DNA of 64,000 bases from positions 124,001-188,000 of the forward strand of contig NW_001799522.1 in NCBI RefSeq assembly GCF_000165425.1, given 5' to 3'. The position numbers and the translations under genes are program-made. This document shows positions 24,471 to 36,100 of the stretch, one piece after another (position 1 is the first letter of the stretch; the number at the start of each line of letters is the position of its first letter). This DNA is from Paramecium tetraurelia (taxonomy: Eukaryota > Ciliophora > Oligohymenophorea > Peniculida > Parameciidae). The notes under the pieces are model-generated. The model saw nothing but the letters and a program-made list of their open reading frames with translations, did no database searches and had not been told where the DNA came from.

Positions 24471-25217
24471 AAAAGCTAAGTCTTTTAAAATTCTTCATTA
24501 CTACTTCGACTTCCATAATGACTTTTCCATTTGAAATGCTATTCAAAATCTTTCTCCTTGCAAAATCCCCCTTGTCGGTTGTTAATGGCGCCAATGTTGT
24601 TAATCTAGGAGGGTTTTCCATGTAAAATGATAAAGCTTAAAATCTCCAATCCAAAGATCTATCAAATTTTGAAAATTAATCTGTATTAGTAGCCAAATCT
24701 TCATTAGGTTTTCTTATCTCAAGATCTAAGTTCTCTCCAGTTGGTGTCCATGTTTCACTAAATAAATATCATTGATACCATGTAACTTAATGATAACCAG
24801 CGCTTCTTGGAAATATTGCTGTACCATAACTACAAGCATCAATTTTATTTGATGAGTCCAATCTCCAAACTTTTAATAAAGCTTTAGGCCATCCAATCAA
24901 GTTTGAAACTGAAAAGTGCAAATCAAATGGATGACCCCAAGAAAAAAGTTGTCCTGGCTAATGAATTATGTATTTCATATTTATACATTTGCATAACTAG
25001 TTTGAGTTTGAATTCCTTTATTGTTTCCTGGCTGTAGTAAATCCCATCCATCCCCACAATCTATGGCTAATTCACAAAATAGTCCATCATCCGTTTGAAA
25101 ATCAAGCCCACCGACAATCTATCCTATAAAGTGCACTTCGGCCTTTAAATCGGCCTTGGTTTATTTTATTTCCTAATAATCTATTTGATTCCCGGTTTAC
25201 TGATAAGGCATGCTCAT
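24460..25217 (-). CDS. B9D2: B9 domain protein B9D2, ciliary transition-zone component
   Basis: About 242 aa, with one 29-nt intron. The B9 domain begins KAEVHFIGQIVGGLDFQTDD, then LFCELAIDCGDGWDLL, then SWGHPFDLHFSVSNLIGWPK, ALLKVWRLDSSNK and YGTAIFPRSAGYHQV, and ends KVIMEVEVVMKNFKR. The order and spacing match metazoan B9D2, with about 35 extra residues at the N-terminus and a longer insert before the last strand. In other organisms B9D2 forms part of the MKS module with B9D1 and MKS1 at the ciliary transition zone. This fits a heavily ciliated cell. Confidence 0.93.
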
Positions 25218-25527
25218 TTTCAAATTTTATAGTAATTAAATATATAATATAAATTCATTAGATCCTTTTCTAGATTTGCGCTCATATGCATCTATCCTAG
25301 AGAGATTTAGAATTATGAAAATAGTACTTTTCCTTTATTAAATATATATTAGCACATTTTAGTAATACTTTTATATAGAAATTAAAATTATTGATAAATA
25401 TAAAATATAATCAAATATGAGCTTCTAGATAATTCTGGTTGAATATAAGTAGGAAAATATTTAATACCTATGTTTATAAGTGAAAAAGAATTTGTGATAG
25501 CCTTTATTAATTTATTTGAAAAATATT
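25218..25527. promoter_or_regulatory. Divergent spacer upstream of B9D2
   Basis: About 310 AT-rich bases between divergent starts. No reading frame and no element I can name. Confidence 0.3.
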
Positions 25528-25894
25528 ATGTGTGATCACAGAAAAAGACAACTCACTTAAGATGATTTGGATAACTCAAATATCATGCCTAGAGCACCTC
25601 TAGTAAAGTATTATTATATTTCTATAATCAAGACCATTGAAAGCTTCTTCCATCTTAATACCTGAACTATCATTAACATATGAAGGTCCAAACTACTTTA
25701 AAAAAATTTCATTGGCAATACCATCTGAAGATGAAAAACTAGAAGGGTTTTAGTTAGCTGTCGTTGGCAAACACATCAAAAAGAGATAAAGATTTTAAAC
25801 AGAAGCTGCTAGCCACACAGTAATTAATATGATGGAAAGACAATTACTAAGAAGAAATTCTTCAAAAATGCAAATAGAAAACGATTTATTTTGA
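25528..25894 (+). CDS. Short unknown protein, 113 aa
   Basis: One 25-nt intron (GTATTA...CAAG) joins MCDHRKRQLTQDDLD...PRAPLV to KPLKASSILIPELSL and a basic tail (KHIKKRQRFQTEAAS, MMERQLLRRNSSKM). It is soluble and basic, without known motifs. The splice restores a continuous frame to TGA, which supports a real gene. The next gene is convergent. Confidence 0.6.
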
Positions 25895-26039
25895 TTTTTA
25901 TAAGCAACTTGTATATTATAGTGGTTTACATTTGAATAGAGTACCTTTTATATAAATTTTATGAACCATCTATTGTTTATATTAAATTATATAATAATTT
26001 AAATTTTTAAATTATTTAAATTGATTCATATATATAGCT

Positions 26040-28546
26040 TCATTATTGCATTAAGACATTCTCAAAGAACAATGGATTTTCTATTGATTATTAATTATAA
26101 TTAATAATTTCTTTACTATCTTCTAGTTTTTTAATAATTCTATTCCAATTTCTCAAATCTAACTTCATTGTATATTTGGTTCCAAAAATATATTAACAAT
26201 ATTTTGCTCTTGACAACGCTACGTTAGCTCTTTTCTTATCTTTTAAAAATCCTTATTTATCATTTGATCGTACAAGTGATAAAATTATTATATCGTTTTC
26301 TTTTCCTTAAAATGAATCTACTGTGTCTAATTCAACTTAATCTATTAAATGTATTTAATTATTTTCCTGTGTCAATTTCTCCTATTATAACTTCTTGAAT
26401 ATATTGTCTGTTTAAGCTCTATAAGCACTTATGATAGTAATTGGTTTTTTATTATTGGGAAAATTCTACCCTTGTAATAAATATCTAGTCAGAAGTATTA
26501 TGGCTTAACATTCTAACTCATTTTTTTTACTAGTTTCTTCATTGCTCTCTGTGAATGCGGGAGCGTTGAAAAAAAGCCTATTGCGTGTTTAGGAAACTTT
26601 CATTTTAATCCATTCTGGGAATTACATATCTTGTATTCCATTTTTCAATTAATTTTTATAAAATAATTCAGAAGTAATTTCAGCAAGGTTTGGTATTTAT
26701 CTATATTAATGTATCAGCTTTAATGAATCATTTTTCAATCCTATTGCCAATCTTTAGAACAAAGATCTATTATAGCCATAATTAATTGATTCATTTGCGA
26801 TAACTATTGGGTTGAGTTATTTTATATCTCCAAGTAGAACAACTTTTTCAATTATCCGATATTTTACAAAGGGTATAAGCAAAGAAGGTTCTAAAGCAGT
26901 TGGTGCCTCATCAATTATGCACATTCTTAATTTTACTTTATCAAAGTATTATTCCAAACAGAGTTTAGAACAACTATTCAGGGTTGAAACTATAATATGA
27001 CACTAAATAATTAATAATATTTAATACTTAATCTAAGTACTATTATTCAATTTCTTCGTATACCTTCCTCTTCTGCTTTAATAATTAGGATAATTCATTA
27101 TATAATTTTCCATAGGCTTCCAAGATTTTCTATTTGCGAGTTCTAAAATTTAGTTCTTCTATATAACTTAATAAAGATATAAGAGTAAATTATTCATCTT
27201 TTTCAATCAAATAATTTTTAAACTCTTATAGTTAATGATGTTCAAGTTCAGATATGATTTAAGGCGTTATGCACCTGTTGTAAGATTCTCTAACATTATC
27301 TCTAACTTTGTATTAAAAAAAATGATTTTAAGATCTAATTTCTAAGCTCAATCTTTAGATATCTTTATCACATTTTTCTGGTCTTCCAAAACGGAGTATC
27401 TTTAAATAATCAGGTTTGCGATTAAAGCAGTAAATAATAGAATTTGGTTTCTCAATACTGTCTGTAATTTTCCTAACTAAATCATTGACAACGCTATTTG
27501 ATTTTGCCAGTACAAGAATACATCCTTGAGGATTATCATTATCCTTTGCTTTTATTAACAAATCCGCCATTATGGATATTATACCAATAGTGGTTTATGT
27601 CTTTCCTGTTCCTGGAGGACCTTTAATAATTGTAATCTATAAGGTTAATTAATATAATTACCCTTTTAGTAAAATCTAATGCATGTCTAATTGCTTGTAA
27701 CTAAATAGCGTTAAATTTTACTGTATATATTTAATTATTAAAATATAATTCCTATTGAACTCTTACTTTCTCGCTGAAATCTGAAATTTAAACTTGATTT
27801 AATTCTTAACATGGATCAAGTAATAGTTTATAAAATGGACATCTTTAAAGATTGAAAATAGTTTCTGTTTCATTTATGTATGCGCTCAAAGGGCTAATGG
27901 GTGAAAAATACACAAGCAATTTTTAATCCCAAATATTAGAGGATGCATCGTTTAAGAAACTTTTATAAAAATTCAAATTTTCATCAGCAGTGATTATATT
28001 TTTAAATTTAAACATATCCATAGAGTATTTAGTATAAGGTAAAATTAATTATTGTTCACCTTGCTTGTTCGAATAAATAGCCAAAGAAGTAAAATATTCA
28101 TTTGGTTTATTTGGATTTCTAGAATATACTGCCCCAAAATATTGTTATGATTGGTTAAAAATTAAATATTGTGCAAAGCGATTATATTTCCAAAATTCAT
28201 TCTTAGAAGGCGATTCATCTTTCATTATTTTATATTCCCTCAAAACATCAAATCTAACACCATCTCCTTTACTTCGATAAGCATCTTAATTCAATATTAC
28301 TTCAAAAACAAGAGGATATTAAGAGCGGTCCTTTAAATTGTTCAGAAATCTTAACTACTCCCTTCTCAATGAATGATAGGCTTCATTCTAAAGAAGTGGA
28401 AATATGAGGTCTTAATATTCTTTTATTGATTCGAAATATTTAAATCCATTTAAATTCTAAACTGATTTTTATTAGACAGCTTTATAAAAAGCTTCATTCA
28501 TAAGCACCCAAATAGGTTAAGTATACTATTAATATACACTATCCAT
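26040..28546 (-). CDS. Superfamily 1 RNA/DNA helicase, UPF1/SEN1-like
   Basis: About 800 aa, with several short introns. Helicase motifs appear in order: Walker [15 protein letters not shown] (near 27.62 kb), motif Ia-like ILVLAKSNSVVNDLVRKI, GDIKQLNP (motif III, near 26.8 kb), IHQYRQIPNLAEITSELFY (motif IV), TVDSFQGKENDIIILSLVRS (motif V) and ANVALSRAK (motif VI). The N-terminal third is poorly conserved. There is no Cys/His domain of UPF1, so a SEN1/Aquarius/IGHMBP2-type helicase is more likely. A role in RNA surveillance or R-loop removal follows from the family only. Exact intron number not resolved. Confidence 0.88.
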
Positions 28547-28690
28547 ATTTTTATTTTATTATTACCCTATAATCTAATAAATTATAGCATTATATGATTA
28601 TATCTTTAATTAATAGACAAAAAGTATAATAAAAATTCTAATATATAAAAAAATTATAAAATATTGAATTTTAAGTTCTATCTAAAAATG

Positions 28691-29089
28691 TCAGTTAGAA
28701 AGTTCTTCTTTGGTAATCAATTTAAAATTCTTTATTATTACTATCAGAGAGATTTAAAATGGCAAACAAACTTATAGCAATATCACATTTAACAAATAAG
28801 CTTGCTTGAAGAAAAAATAATTTATAAAACTCAACTCTACATTTAGAATAATATAGATGTAATAAGTCAAAATTGTTAATCCTGTCTCCCCTCATTGATA
28901 AGGGCAAGAATTAGATTTTGAGTTTAAATTTCCCCTAATAAAATTGGCTAGTAGAGTTCTAGTTTAAAGCAATGCTGTTGGATCTTCAAAATTTATTTTG
29001 GAACTTTAAATTATTGTGTTTCCTTAAGGATCTTTTTCTTTCTTCCTACTTAATGGTTCTATTCTCACCGTATGTTCAGATGAATCCAT
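28691..29089 (-). pseudogene. Frame-broken relic of a small gene
   Basis: It starts well with MDSSEHTVRIEPLSRKKEKD...ALLQTRTLLANFIRG, then continues in a second frame (NLILALINEGRQDQQF), a third (LLHLYYSKCRVEFYKLF, KCDIAISLFAILNLSDS) and perhaps a fourth (KLITKEELSN and TGA at 28691). The shifts look like single-base changes, one in a T4 run. The joined segments would make one helical protein. No family recognised. Either a pseudogene or indel-affected sequence. Confidence 0.45.
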
Positions 29090-29535
29090 CTAGATTGTAA
29101 AATATAATATAATTAATATATTTGATATCATAAATTTCGCTCATTTTTTAGTGAAAACTGACATTAAGATAAAGGGTTAAGAAATTCCTATATTTTCTGA
29201 TTTAATTAATACTAAATTGGAATATTTGGCAATTAGTTTTTTAAGGGAATTAGATATTACTTAGAATATGAATTGAAGGGTCAAATATTTTATTCAAAAA
29301 TTTGGAATGAATAATAATAATTGATTTATTTCAATATAATAATACAAATTAAACTTGATAACGTAAATAAATCTTTAGATTAGCATTCAAAGTTTAAATT
29401 ACATAATTGAAGTATGCGAATTTATGATATAGAATAAAATTTTGAAGAAAATCAATAAATTTATAAAATATTACTAGTAAGTTGGGAAATTTTGAAAGTG
29501 TTTACTAGTAATAATCATTGTAAATAAATAAAATA
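29090..29535. promoter_or_regulatory. Spacer upstream of the MORN gene
   Basis: About 450 AT-rich bases, no supported gene on either strand. Confidence 0.35.
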
Positions 29536-30553
29536 ATGGGAAATGAATGCAAGTGCTTACAAGCATATGAAGAACCAACTTAAACATTGATCACAAAGGG
29601 TGAGAGATCAAGTGAAATACAAAAATAATTAATTAGCGAAAGAAAACTCTTAAAATAAAGGAGACATAATACTGAAACAATATATTAGTCAAACAATAAT
29701 AATAATCAAAAATCATCAAAGCAATCATAGAGAAAGGATGTCTAGGGTCAAAATTATTACTTTCAAAGTATAAACTCTTATAAAGAATTTCATTCTCTCT
29801 AAAACCCTTTTGAACTAAGTTAATCATTATCACATTAAAAAACAGAGTAGAAAAAGCCTTTTATTAATTTACTTTATGATGGAGATTGGGTAACTCATTT
29901 GATCATAATAGTTAGGAGAAGTTAGAGATGGTTTTGGAGAATAAATTTGGAAAGATGGGGCTAGATATATAGGGGAGTGGAGAAACAATTAAGCTAATGG
30001 TTATGGTATATTCTATCATGTTGACGGAGATATTTATGAAGGATTTTGGAAGGATGATAAAGCCTCAGGGTATGGAGTATACATGCATAAAGATGGATCA
30101 AGATATGAAGGGGATTGGGATTAAGATCTCTACCATGGAACTGGTTGCGAAGTATGGGTAGATGGGAGTAAATATGAAGGATAGTATTCAAAAGGTATGA
30201 AAAATGGAAAAGGAATATATCGATGGGCTGATGGGAGTGTTTATGATGGATAATGGTAAGACAATAAGATGAATGGCTTTGGCAAATACACATGGGCAGA
30301 TGGAAGATATTATGAAGGGTAATGGAAGAATGATATGATGCATGGTACTGGAATTCAAATTTGGCCAGATGGGAGAAAATATGAAGGAAATTATGAATTT
30401 GATAAACGAAATGGTTTTGGTATCATGGAGTGGGGCAATGGAAAACAATACGAAGGCTATTGGTTAAACGGTAAATAGCATGGTGAAGGTAAAATAATAA
30501 GTGCAAATAAAGAAATATAAGTATGCTAATGGAGAGATGGTTAGAGACTATGA
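29536..30553 (+). CDS. MORN-repeat protein with N-terminal acylation signal
   Basis: About 331 aa, with one 22-nt intron. It starts [13 protein letters not shown], with Gly2 and nearby Cys residues, a good N-myristoyl/palmitoyl signal. After a polar linker there are about nine MORN repeats of roughly 23 aa (for example [54 protein letters not shown]). It ends CQWRDGQRL, the usual closing half-repeat. MORN arrays bind membranes or act as scaffolds in cilia and the cortex. No kinase domain follows, so it is not a PIP5K. Opposite-strand His- and Ile-rich frames are shadows. Confidence 0.9.
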
Positions 30554-31402
30554 TATATGATATTATTTTAGTTAATATCAAATCTTATAAGCAACAACTA
30601 AAAATTCATCAATGAGGAAGTACTCATCTAACATAAGTGTCAATCAGAATAAAGTTAAAGATCTAATAATCGATACTTTCTTAGGTTATTTAAGCTTAAG
30701 TCACTAATTCTATAGTACAAATAAGATCCAATCACAATATGTGAAGTTAAGTAAGATAATCGACTACTTTTTAAAAAATAAGGTTTATATCCATAATCAA
30801 ATGTGAGTTAAAACTAAATCAATAATATTTGGATATACAGTAACAAGAGAAATGAAATATTATTTAATATAGTCTTTTATAAAATAAATTATAAAGTTTG
30901 AAAACTAAAATTAGAATCAGTTTTCTTATCTCTCAAATTATGAAAGAATTAGAGTTTGTAAGTGTTCTATTTGTTATCTCTATTAATTCTGATTTTTTAT
31001 ATGTTAAATACTTAAAATTTTGAATATTTTAACATTCAAAATTATATAAAGTTAATAGTAATTATTTTAGCAAGATTATTTATTAATCAATAATTATAAA
31101 CCAAAATAAACCAGCTATCTGATTTATTGTATGCCTATATTGTTCATTTGAGTTAAAACCCTTATTTTTTTATAATTTATATCATTTTCGAATGATTAAT
31201 AACAATTTTGATGATTGACTTAATTATTTATTAAAACCTTATCCAGTTGATATTAAAAACACAGAGTATACAGATTATTTAATGATCGATCTTTTTAGAT
31301 ATAATTATTTATTCATTGTAAAATGTATTAAGTAAAGAAGGCTTTTAGAATGTTTCTAATGAAAACTTAGTCATTTATTTATAAAAAAAGTGATATAAAA
31401 TT
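30554..31402. other. Intergenic region with one weak ORF
   Basis: Mostly AT-rich. A 64-aa plus frame at 30612-30806 (MRKYSSNISVNQNKVKDL...) has ordinary composition and could be a relic or a small gene; it has no recognisable motif. The remainder shows nothing. Confidence 0.3.
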
Positions 31403-32467
31403 ATGAAACCATTAAATAAAAATGTTTAGGTAATTCATAATTGGCATGATGCTCCAGTCAGAGTGAATCTTAAAAAGTATTGGAAAAAGAATCCTCTCGA
31501 TTATGTTCAACTTCCTAAACCGTATTCACAAAAGAATAAGATAACATACTCGAAAAGAATCATCAATGATTTCGTTGAAGTTGTGAATAATCGACAAGAG
31601 ATGGTTAATGGTATAGTTGAAACAGCCAATCATTTTCAGATGGCATCATCAAAAATATAAGATTGCTTTGCAGAGTTTTATGGTCCTGATACACATTATC
31701 AATAAGAATTAGATAGAGTTTTAGACAATGTCAAACCTGAATTTAGATACATAAAGGCAATTGCACATCAGAATCTAAAAAAAATACATAGTCTTTTAAG
31801 AAAACAAAAGCAGGAAACACAATAGGATCTACACCCATTAAAAATATTGACTAAAAAAGATAAATTGTTTTTACTTAGCGATCCAAAAAATGCTGATATA
31901 TTAAAAAGTGATTCCAGATAATCCAGAACAGAAACCATTCCTATTACTCCTGGAGAAGATAAGTTTACATCATAATATAAAATGATGATACAAAAAGAAC
32001 ATTAAAGAGAACAACAAAAATAGAATATGATTTAAATAAGATTGTTTGATAGTTAACTGAAATATTAAGGTGATGATTTTGTAAAATAGAATATATTCAA
32101 ATCAAACATGAAACATACCTACACTCCTAAAAATATTGATAGCAATTATTATGTTAATAATTTGAGACATTCTACTTAGGAATCTGTCGAATTTAAAACT
32201 CCATCTCATTTTAAAACTGCTATACACAGTCGCCAAATAAGCAAATATACATCTCCTAATGGTTCTCAAGATCTGGTCATTGGTTATGATACTATTAAAG
32301 AAGATAAACTGGGACTTCAATAGCATTTAGGTGAAGGAATGAAAAAGAGATCCTATCGCTCCTTTAAGGATTTAATAAACCAGCCTAAAGAATTTGAAAT
32401 CAGAAATGTGACAGAAATGAAAAAATTCACAAGAACAACATCCTAACCAATACTCAGTCAAATATGA
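31403..32467 (+). CDS. Unknown basic 354-aa protein
   Basis: Intronless frame of 355 codons from MKPLNKNVQVIHNWHDAPVR to ...TRTTSQPILSQI and TGA. It is rich in Lys, Gln, Ser and Asn, with a helical middle (DRVLDNVKPEFRYIKAIAHQ). No signal, membrane or domain is seen. A small standard-code ORF at its start is part of this same gene. The opposite-strand frame at 32.1-32.3 kb is a shadow. I do not recognise the family. Confidence 0.75.
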
Positions 32468-32549
32468 TTTTAAAATTATCATTTTAACTTAATTTAAAAA
32501 TAAGCAATACTTCTTTTTCATAATATTTACAGGATACTGTAATGCTTTG

Positions 32550-32772
32550 ATGTTTATAATCAGACCCAAAGCAAAAACTAAATAATTATGTTATAAGATG
32601 CTTATTCCTTTGTGTGGGTGCTTAGAGCCACTAGTAAAGAATTTAAATATTTGGGAATCTATAGGGGCTCATTAAAATCTTAGGTCACGAAGTATTAAAG
32701 AAGGAGGATTTAATTGACATTAAATTAAATAAGAAGAAAAACCACTTTGCTTTAAGATCCATAAAATTATGA
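32550..32772 (+). CDS. Possible small protein, 63 aa
   Basis: A 31-nt intron (GTAAAG...TATAG) would join MFIIRPKAKTKQLCYKML...CLEPL to GLIKILGHEVLKKEDLIDIK and a basic tail ending in TGA. The second exon looks coding; the first is less sure. No motif. Confidence 0.3.
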
Positions 32773-33121
32773 TTAATCAAGAAGAGGCTTAGAATCATTA
32801 CTGAAATATAAACAATTTCAACGAATTATACAAATTTAATATATATTTACTATCATATTCATTAAAAATACATCAAATTATACAATCTTTATAATTATTT
32901 TGCCATACTTATAAATAATTAATTAATAACATATTAGCAATTGATCCTATTTTTCAGTTAGTTTCTAAACTAAGTCTTAAATTGCAATTGAAAATCAATA
33001 CTATGGATGGGGTTCTATTCTTTATTCAAAATTGTCTTTGGAAGAATTTTTGCATTTTTAATAATATATAATTTTAATATAATTATTAAGCATTTCTGAT
33101 TTAAATAAATTTATTGACATT
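32773..33121. other. AT-rich spacer
   Basis: About 350 bases at the 3' side of the giant Cys-rich gene, nothing supported. Confidence 0.3.
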
Positions 33122-36100
33122 TCATTTTTTAGATGCCTTTCTGTTTTTCTATAACTTAACATCTGAAATAACAATAAAACTTTTACAATTAGAGAAGGTC
33201 TCTTAATATTTTTTCTTTTTTAATTTATTTTATTAATATTTATTTAATAATTGCGTTAGTTAATTTATAAAATCTATTAGTATATTTGATGCTATGATCA
33301 ATGAAAATAATCCTATATGAATCCATCCAAATAAGCTAATAATGTTATCATCCACAACTAATATGTAAGGAAAAAGGGATGAGACTATTATTAGAAATGT
33401 CATTTCTCTAACAATGATTTTGATTTTCTCTAATTTTTAAGTACATGGTTGGGCAACCAAAAGATAATATAAGTAAAAATTAGATAATATTGTTAATGAT
33501 ATAACCTATATAACTGGGGAATTACTCAGAAAACAAACAATCCCCATATAAACGGCAACTTTTACCATTGAAAAGGGAATGAAGTATCTGGCCCAATAGG
33601 TTTATTTAACATTTTCGTAAAATATTGAAAATCGATTTTTAGTTGCTATTTTGTATTATTTTTGTAAAACTACAATTGATTTAAATAGAAATAAGTGAGG
33701 TATTATAATAGCAATTAATGCATTAAAAGAGTTAAAAGTGATAAATATATCCTACAATTAGAAATTAAATTGATATTCTGGACATTAGATATAAGCACTG
33801 TACATTAACTAATATTATGTCGATATAAAAACTTTTATCATTCCTGAATAGAAAAAGTAATTTGATGTTTTTTCAGAAAACTATTTTATCATTCTGAAGA
33901 TTATATACAACATTTTTAGTCTTTTAAAGTGTTTAAAAGATGAAAATTTAGTATAGACATAATGGCTACGCCTTTTGATTATTTTTGAAATTAAAAACAG
34001 TGTAAATGTAGTGAACATGGTTAAATAAAAGCTCTTAGCATTTACAAGGAAAAAAGCATTATTTAATTCAGGATCATCTTATTTTAGATTATTTGATTAA
34101 ATAAATGGAGTTTTACCAAAATTCAATTTGGAGAAATAATAATCAATCTGTAATTTATCATATAAAGGTTAAAATGAGATTATTTTAAATACTTTTAAAT
34201 ACTGCTCCAGATGACTTGGGTATGGCACAGCTAAATATCTTACATAAGACAATTGTTACAAAAGTGCCAGCATATTGAAAAATAAATCAAAGTTCCCTGT
34301 TAATACTGATAGAGTGGAAGATGCAATAAAGACATAAATCATAATTTCATTAAATTATATTGCACTATCTAATCGATTCTTTGCATCAAGGGATAAAATT
34401 AAAGGATTACCTAAACTTATAGTTTTAGATAACACAATTAACTCTTGATTGAGATTATTAATAAGAATTGATTCTATAAATGAAACAGTAGCAAAAGGTT
34501 CATCAACTGATTCTAATAACGATATTTATATTTTGTATTAAACATTAGTTAATGTTGGTGTAGCTTATTTAATAGGAACTATAGTGTAATCAAAGTTTAC
34601 ATTCTTTGTTACATTAATTTTAATATAATCTTCTAAATTGCAAAGCATTTTCAACTTTATTTATTAATTAAATTACATCATAATAATTTATTCACTATCT
34701 CTTTTTTAAGATTGGTTCTCAAAGAGCACTTTTGGTGCTACTTAATTTATACATTCACTTAGTCCAGTAATTTATGATTAATTACAAATCCAATTTTCTT
34801 CAACCTTACAATTAGCATCACAACCATCAAAATCATCATTATTTCCATCATCACATTGTTCATATTCCCCAACTAACTGACCATTTCCACAAACAGATTT
34901 GCATTAATTATTGTATTATTCCCAACCTTTTTAACAAAGTTAGCATTAACCTTAAGAGCATATAAGACATTGTTTATGACATTAAAATCTACAGCCAAAA
35001 CAGCCATCCTCTTTGATTTCATTCATGTCGTCGCATTCTTCCTATCCATTAATTAAACCATCCCCACAAATTTCATAACATTAAGCATCTGAACTTAATT
35101 CATAACCAATGGAGCACTCCAAACACATTTTAGACTCACAAACATTACATCCATATTAACATTATACTTTACATTTATAACACCCATCATAAGGTAATAA
35201 GTTTCCATCATCACATTCTTCATTCAATCCTGCAATTCCATCTCCACAAATAGTATCACACTATAGATAAATACATTATTTCTTATCCTCATCCCATAAA
35301 CAGTTCATGTTAAATTAATCAGTTAGACATCCTTCTTTGGTTGATATTGAATTGCATGTTTTCAGTTAACTACAACCTCCATTCAGTTTTGCAGTGCATC
35401 CTTGGAAATACTATTAACATTATTAATGAGTTTAAATGCTATTAGGCGCAGAATCACAGGATTTGAGAACACATTAATTTTCCTCTTCTAACCATTAACA
35501 ATCTAAAAAATCAATTGAGTAAGTGCATCCTGAAGAATAGATGGCATTTTCACATTATTTTCTTTAAATACATTAGAAACCATTTGTAGTGCATTAACTA
35601 TTTGAAAGTACAGATTAACATTTCGTATCTGTGTTGTATTTAAAATCTTCACATTTCGATTATCTACATTAAGAAGGTTAGCAATTGTAATGAAAAGATT
35701 AACATTCAAATAATTAATTATAATTTTAAGGAGCTTAGTCACAAATTAGTTCTGAACAAATTTAATGGATTTAATCCCAAAAGCAGAGTAATCCAGATAA
35801 ATTTCTTTGATCAGGAGTTAAACATTAGAATTAATTGTAATTTTTGCATATTTTGTATTTAATTATACATCCAGATCTATCCTCATTTATTGTGCAATTA
35901 CTACCATAATTATTCTCACATGATCCAATATCATAAATCATATTTTTAGTAGCATTCCTACAGTTATCAAAAATACATTTGTTATCTATCCAACTACATA
36001 TCTTATGATTTAAATTGATAACACATTAATATTCATCTTAATATTCATTGCATTAAAGTAAATTTTAACATGAATATTATGAATTTTAAATGTTAATAGT

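Noticed and set aside
30188-30448. Minus-strand His/Ile-rich ORFs over the MORN repeats
   Set aside because: They arise from the repeated MORN codons on the other strand.
30470-30560. Frame break at the end of the MORN gene (alternative ending [12 protein letters not shown])
   Set aside because: The unshifted frame ends CQWRDGQRL, which matches the usual last MORN half-repeat, so no break is needed.
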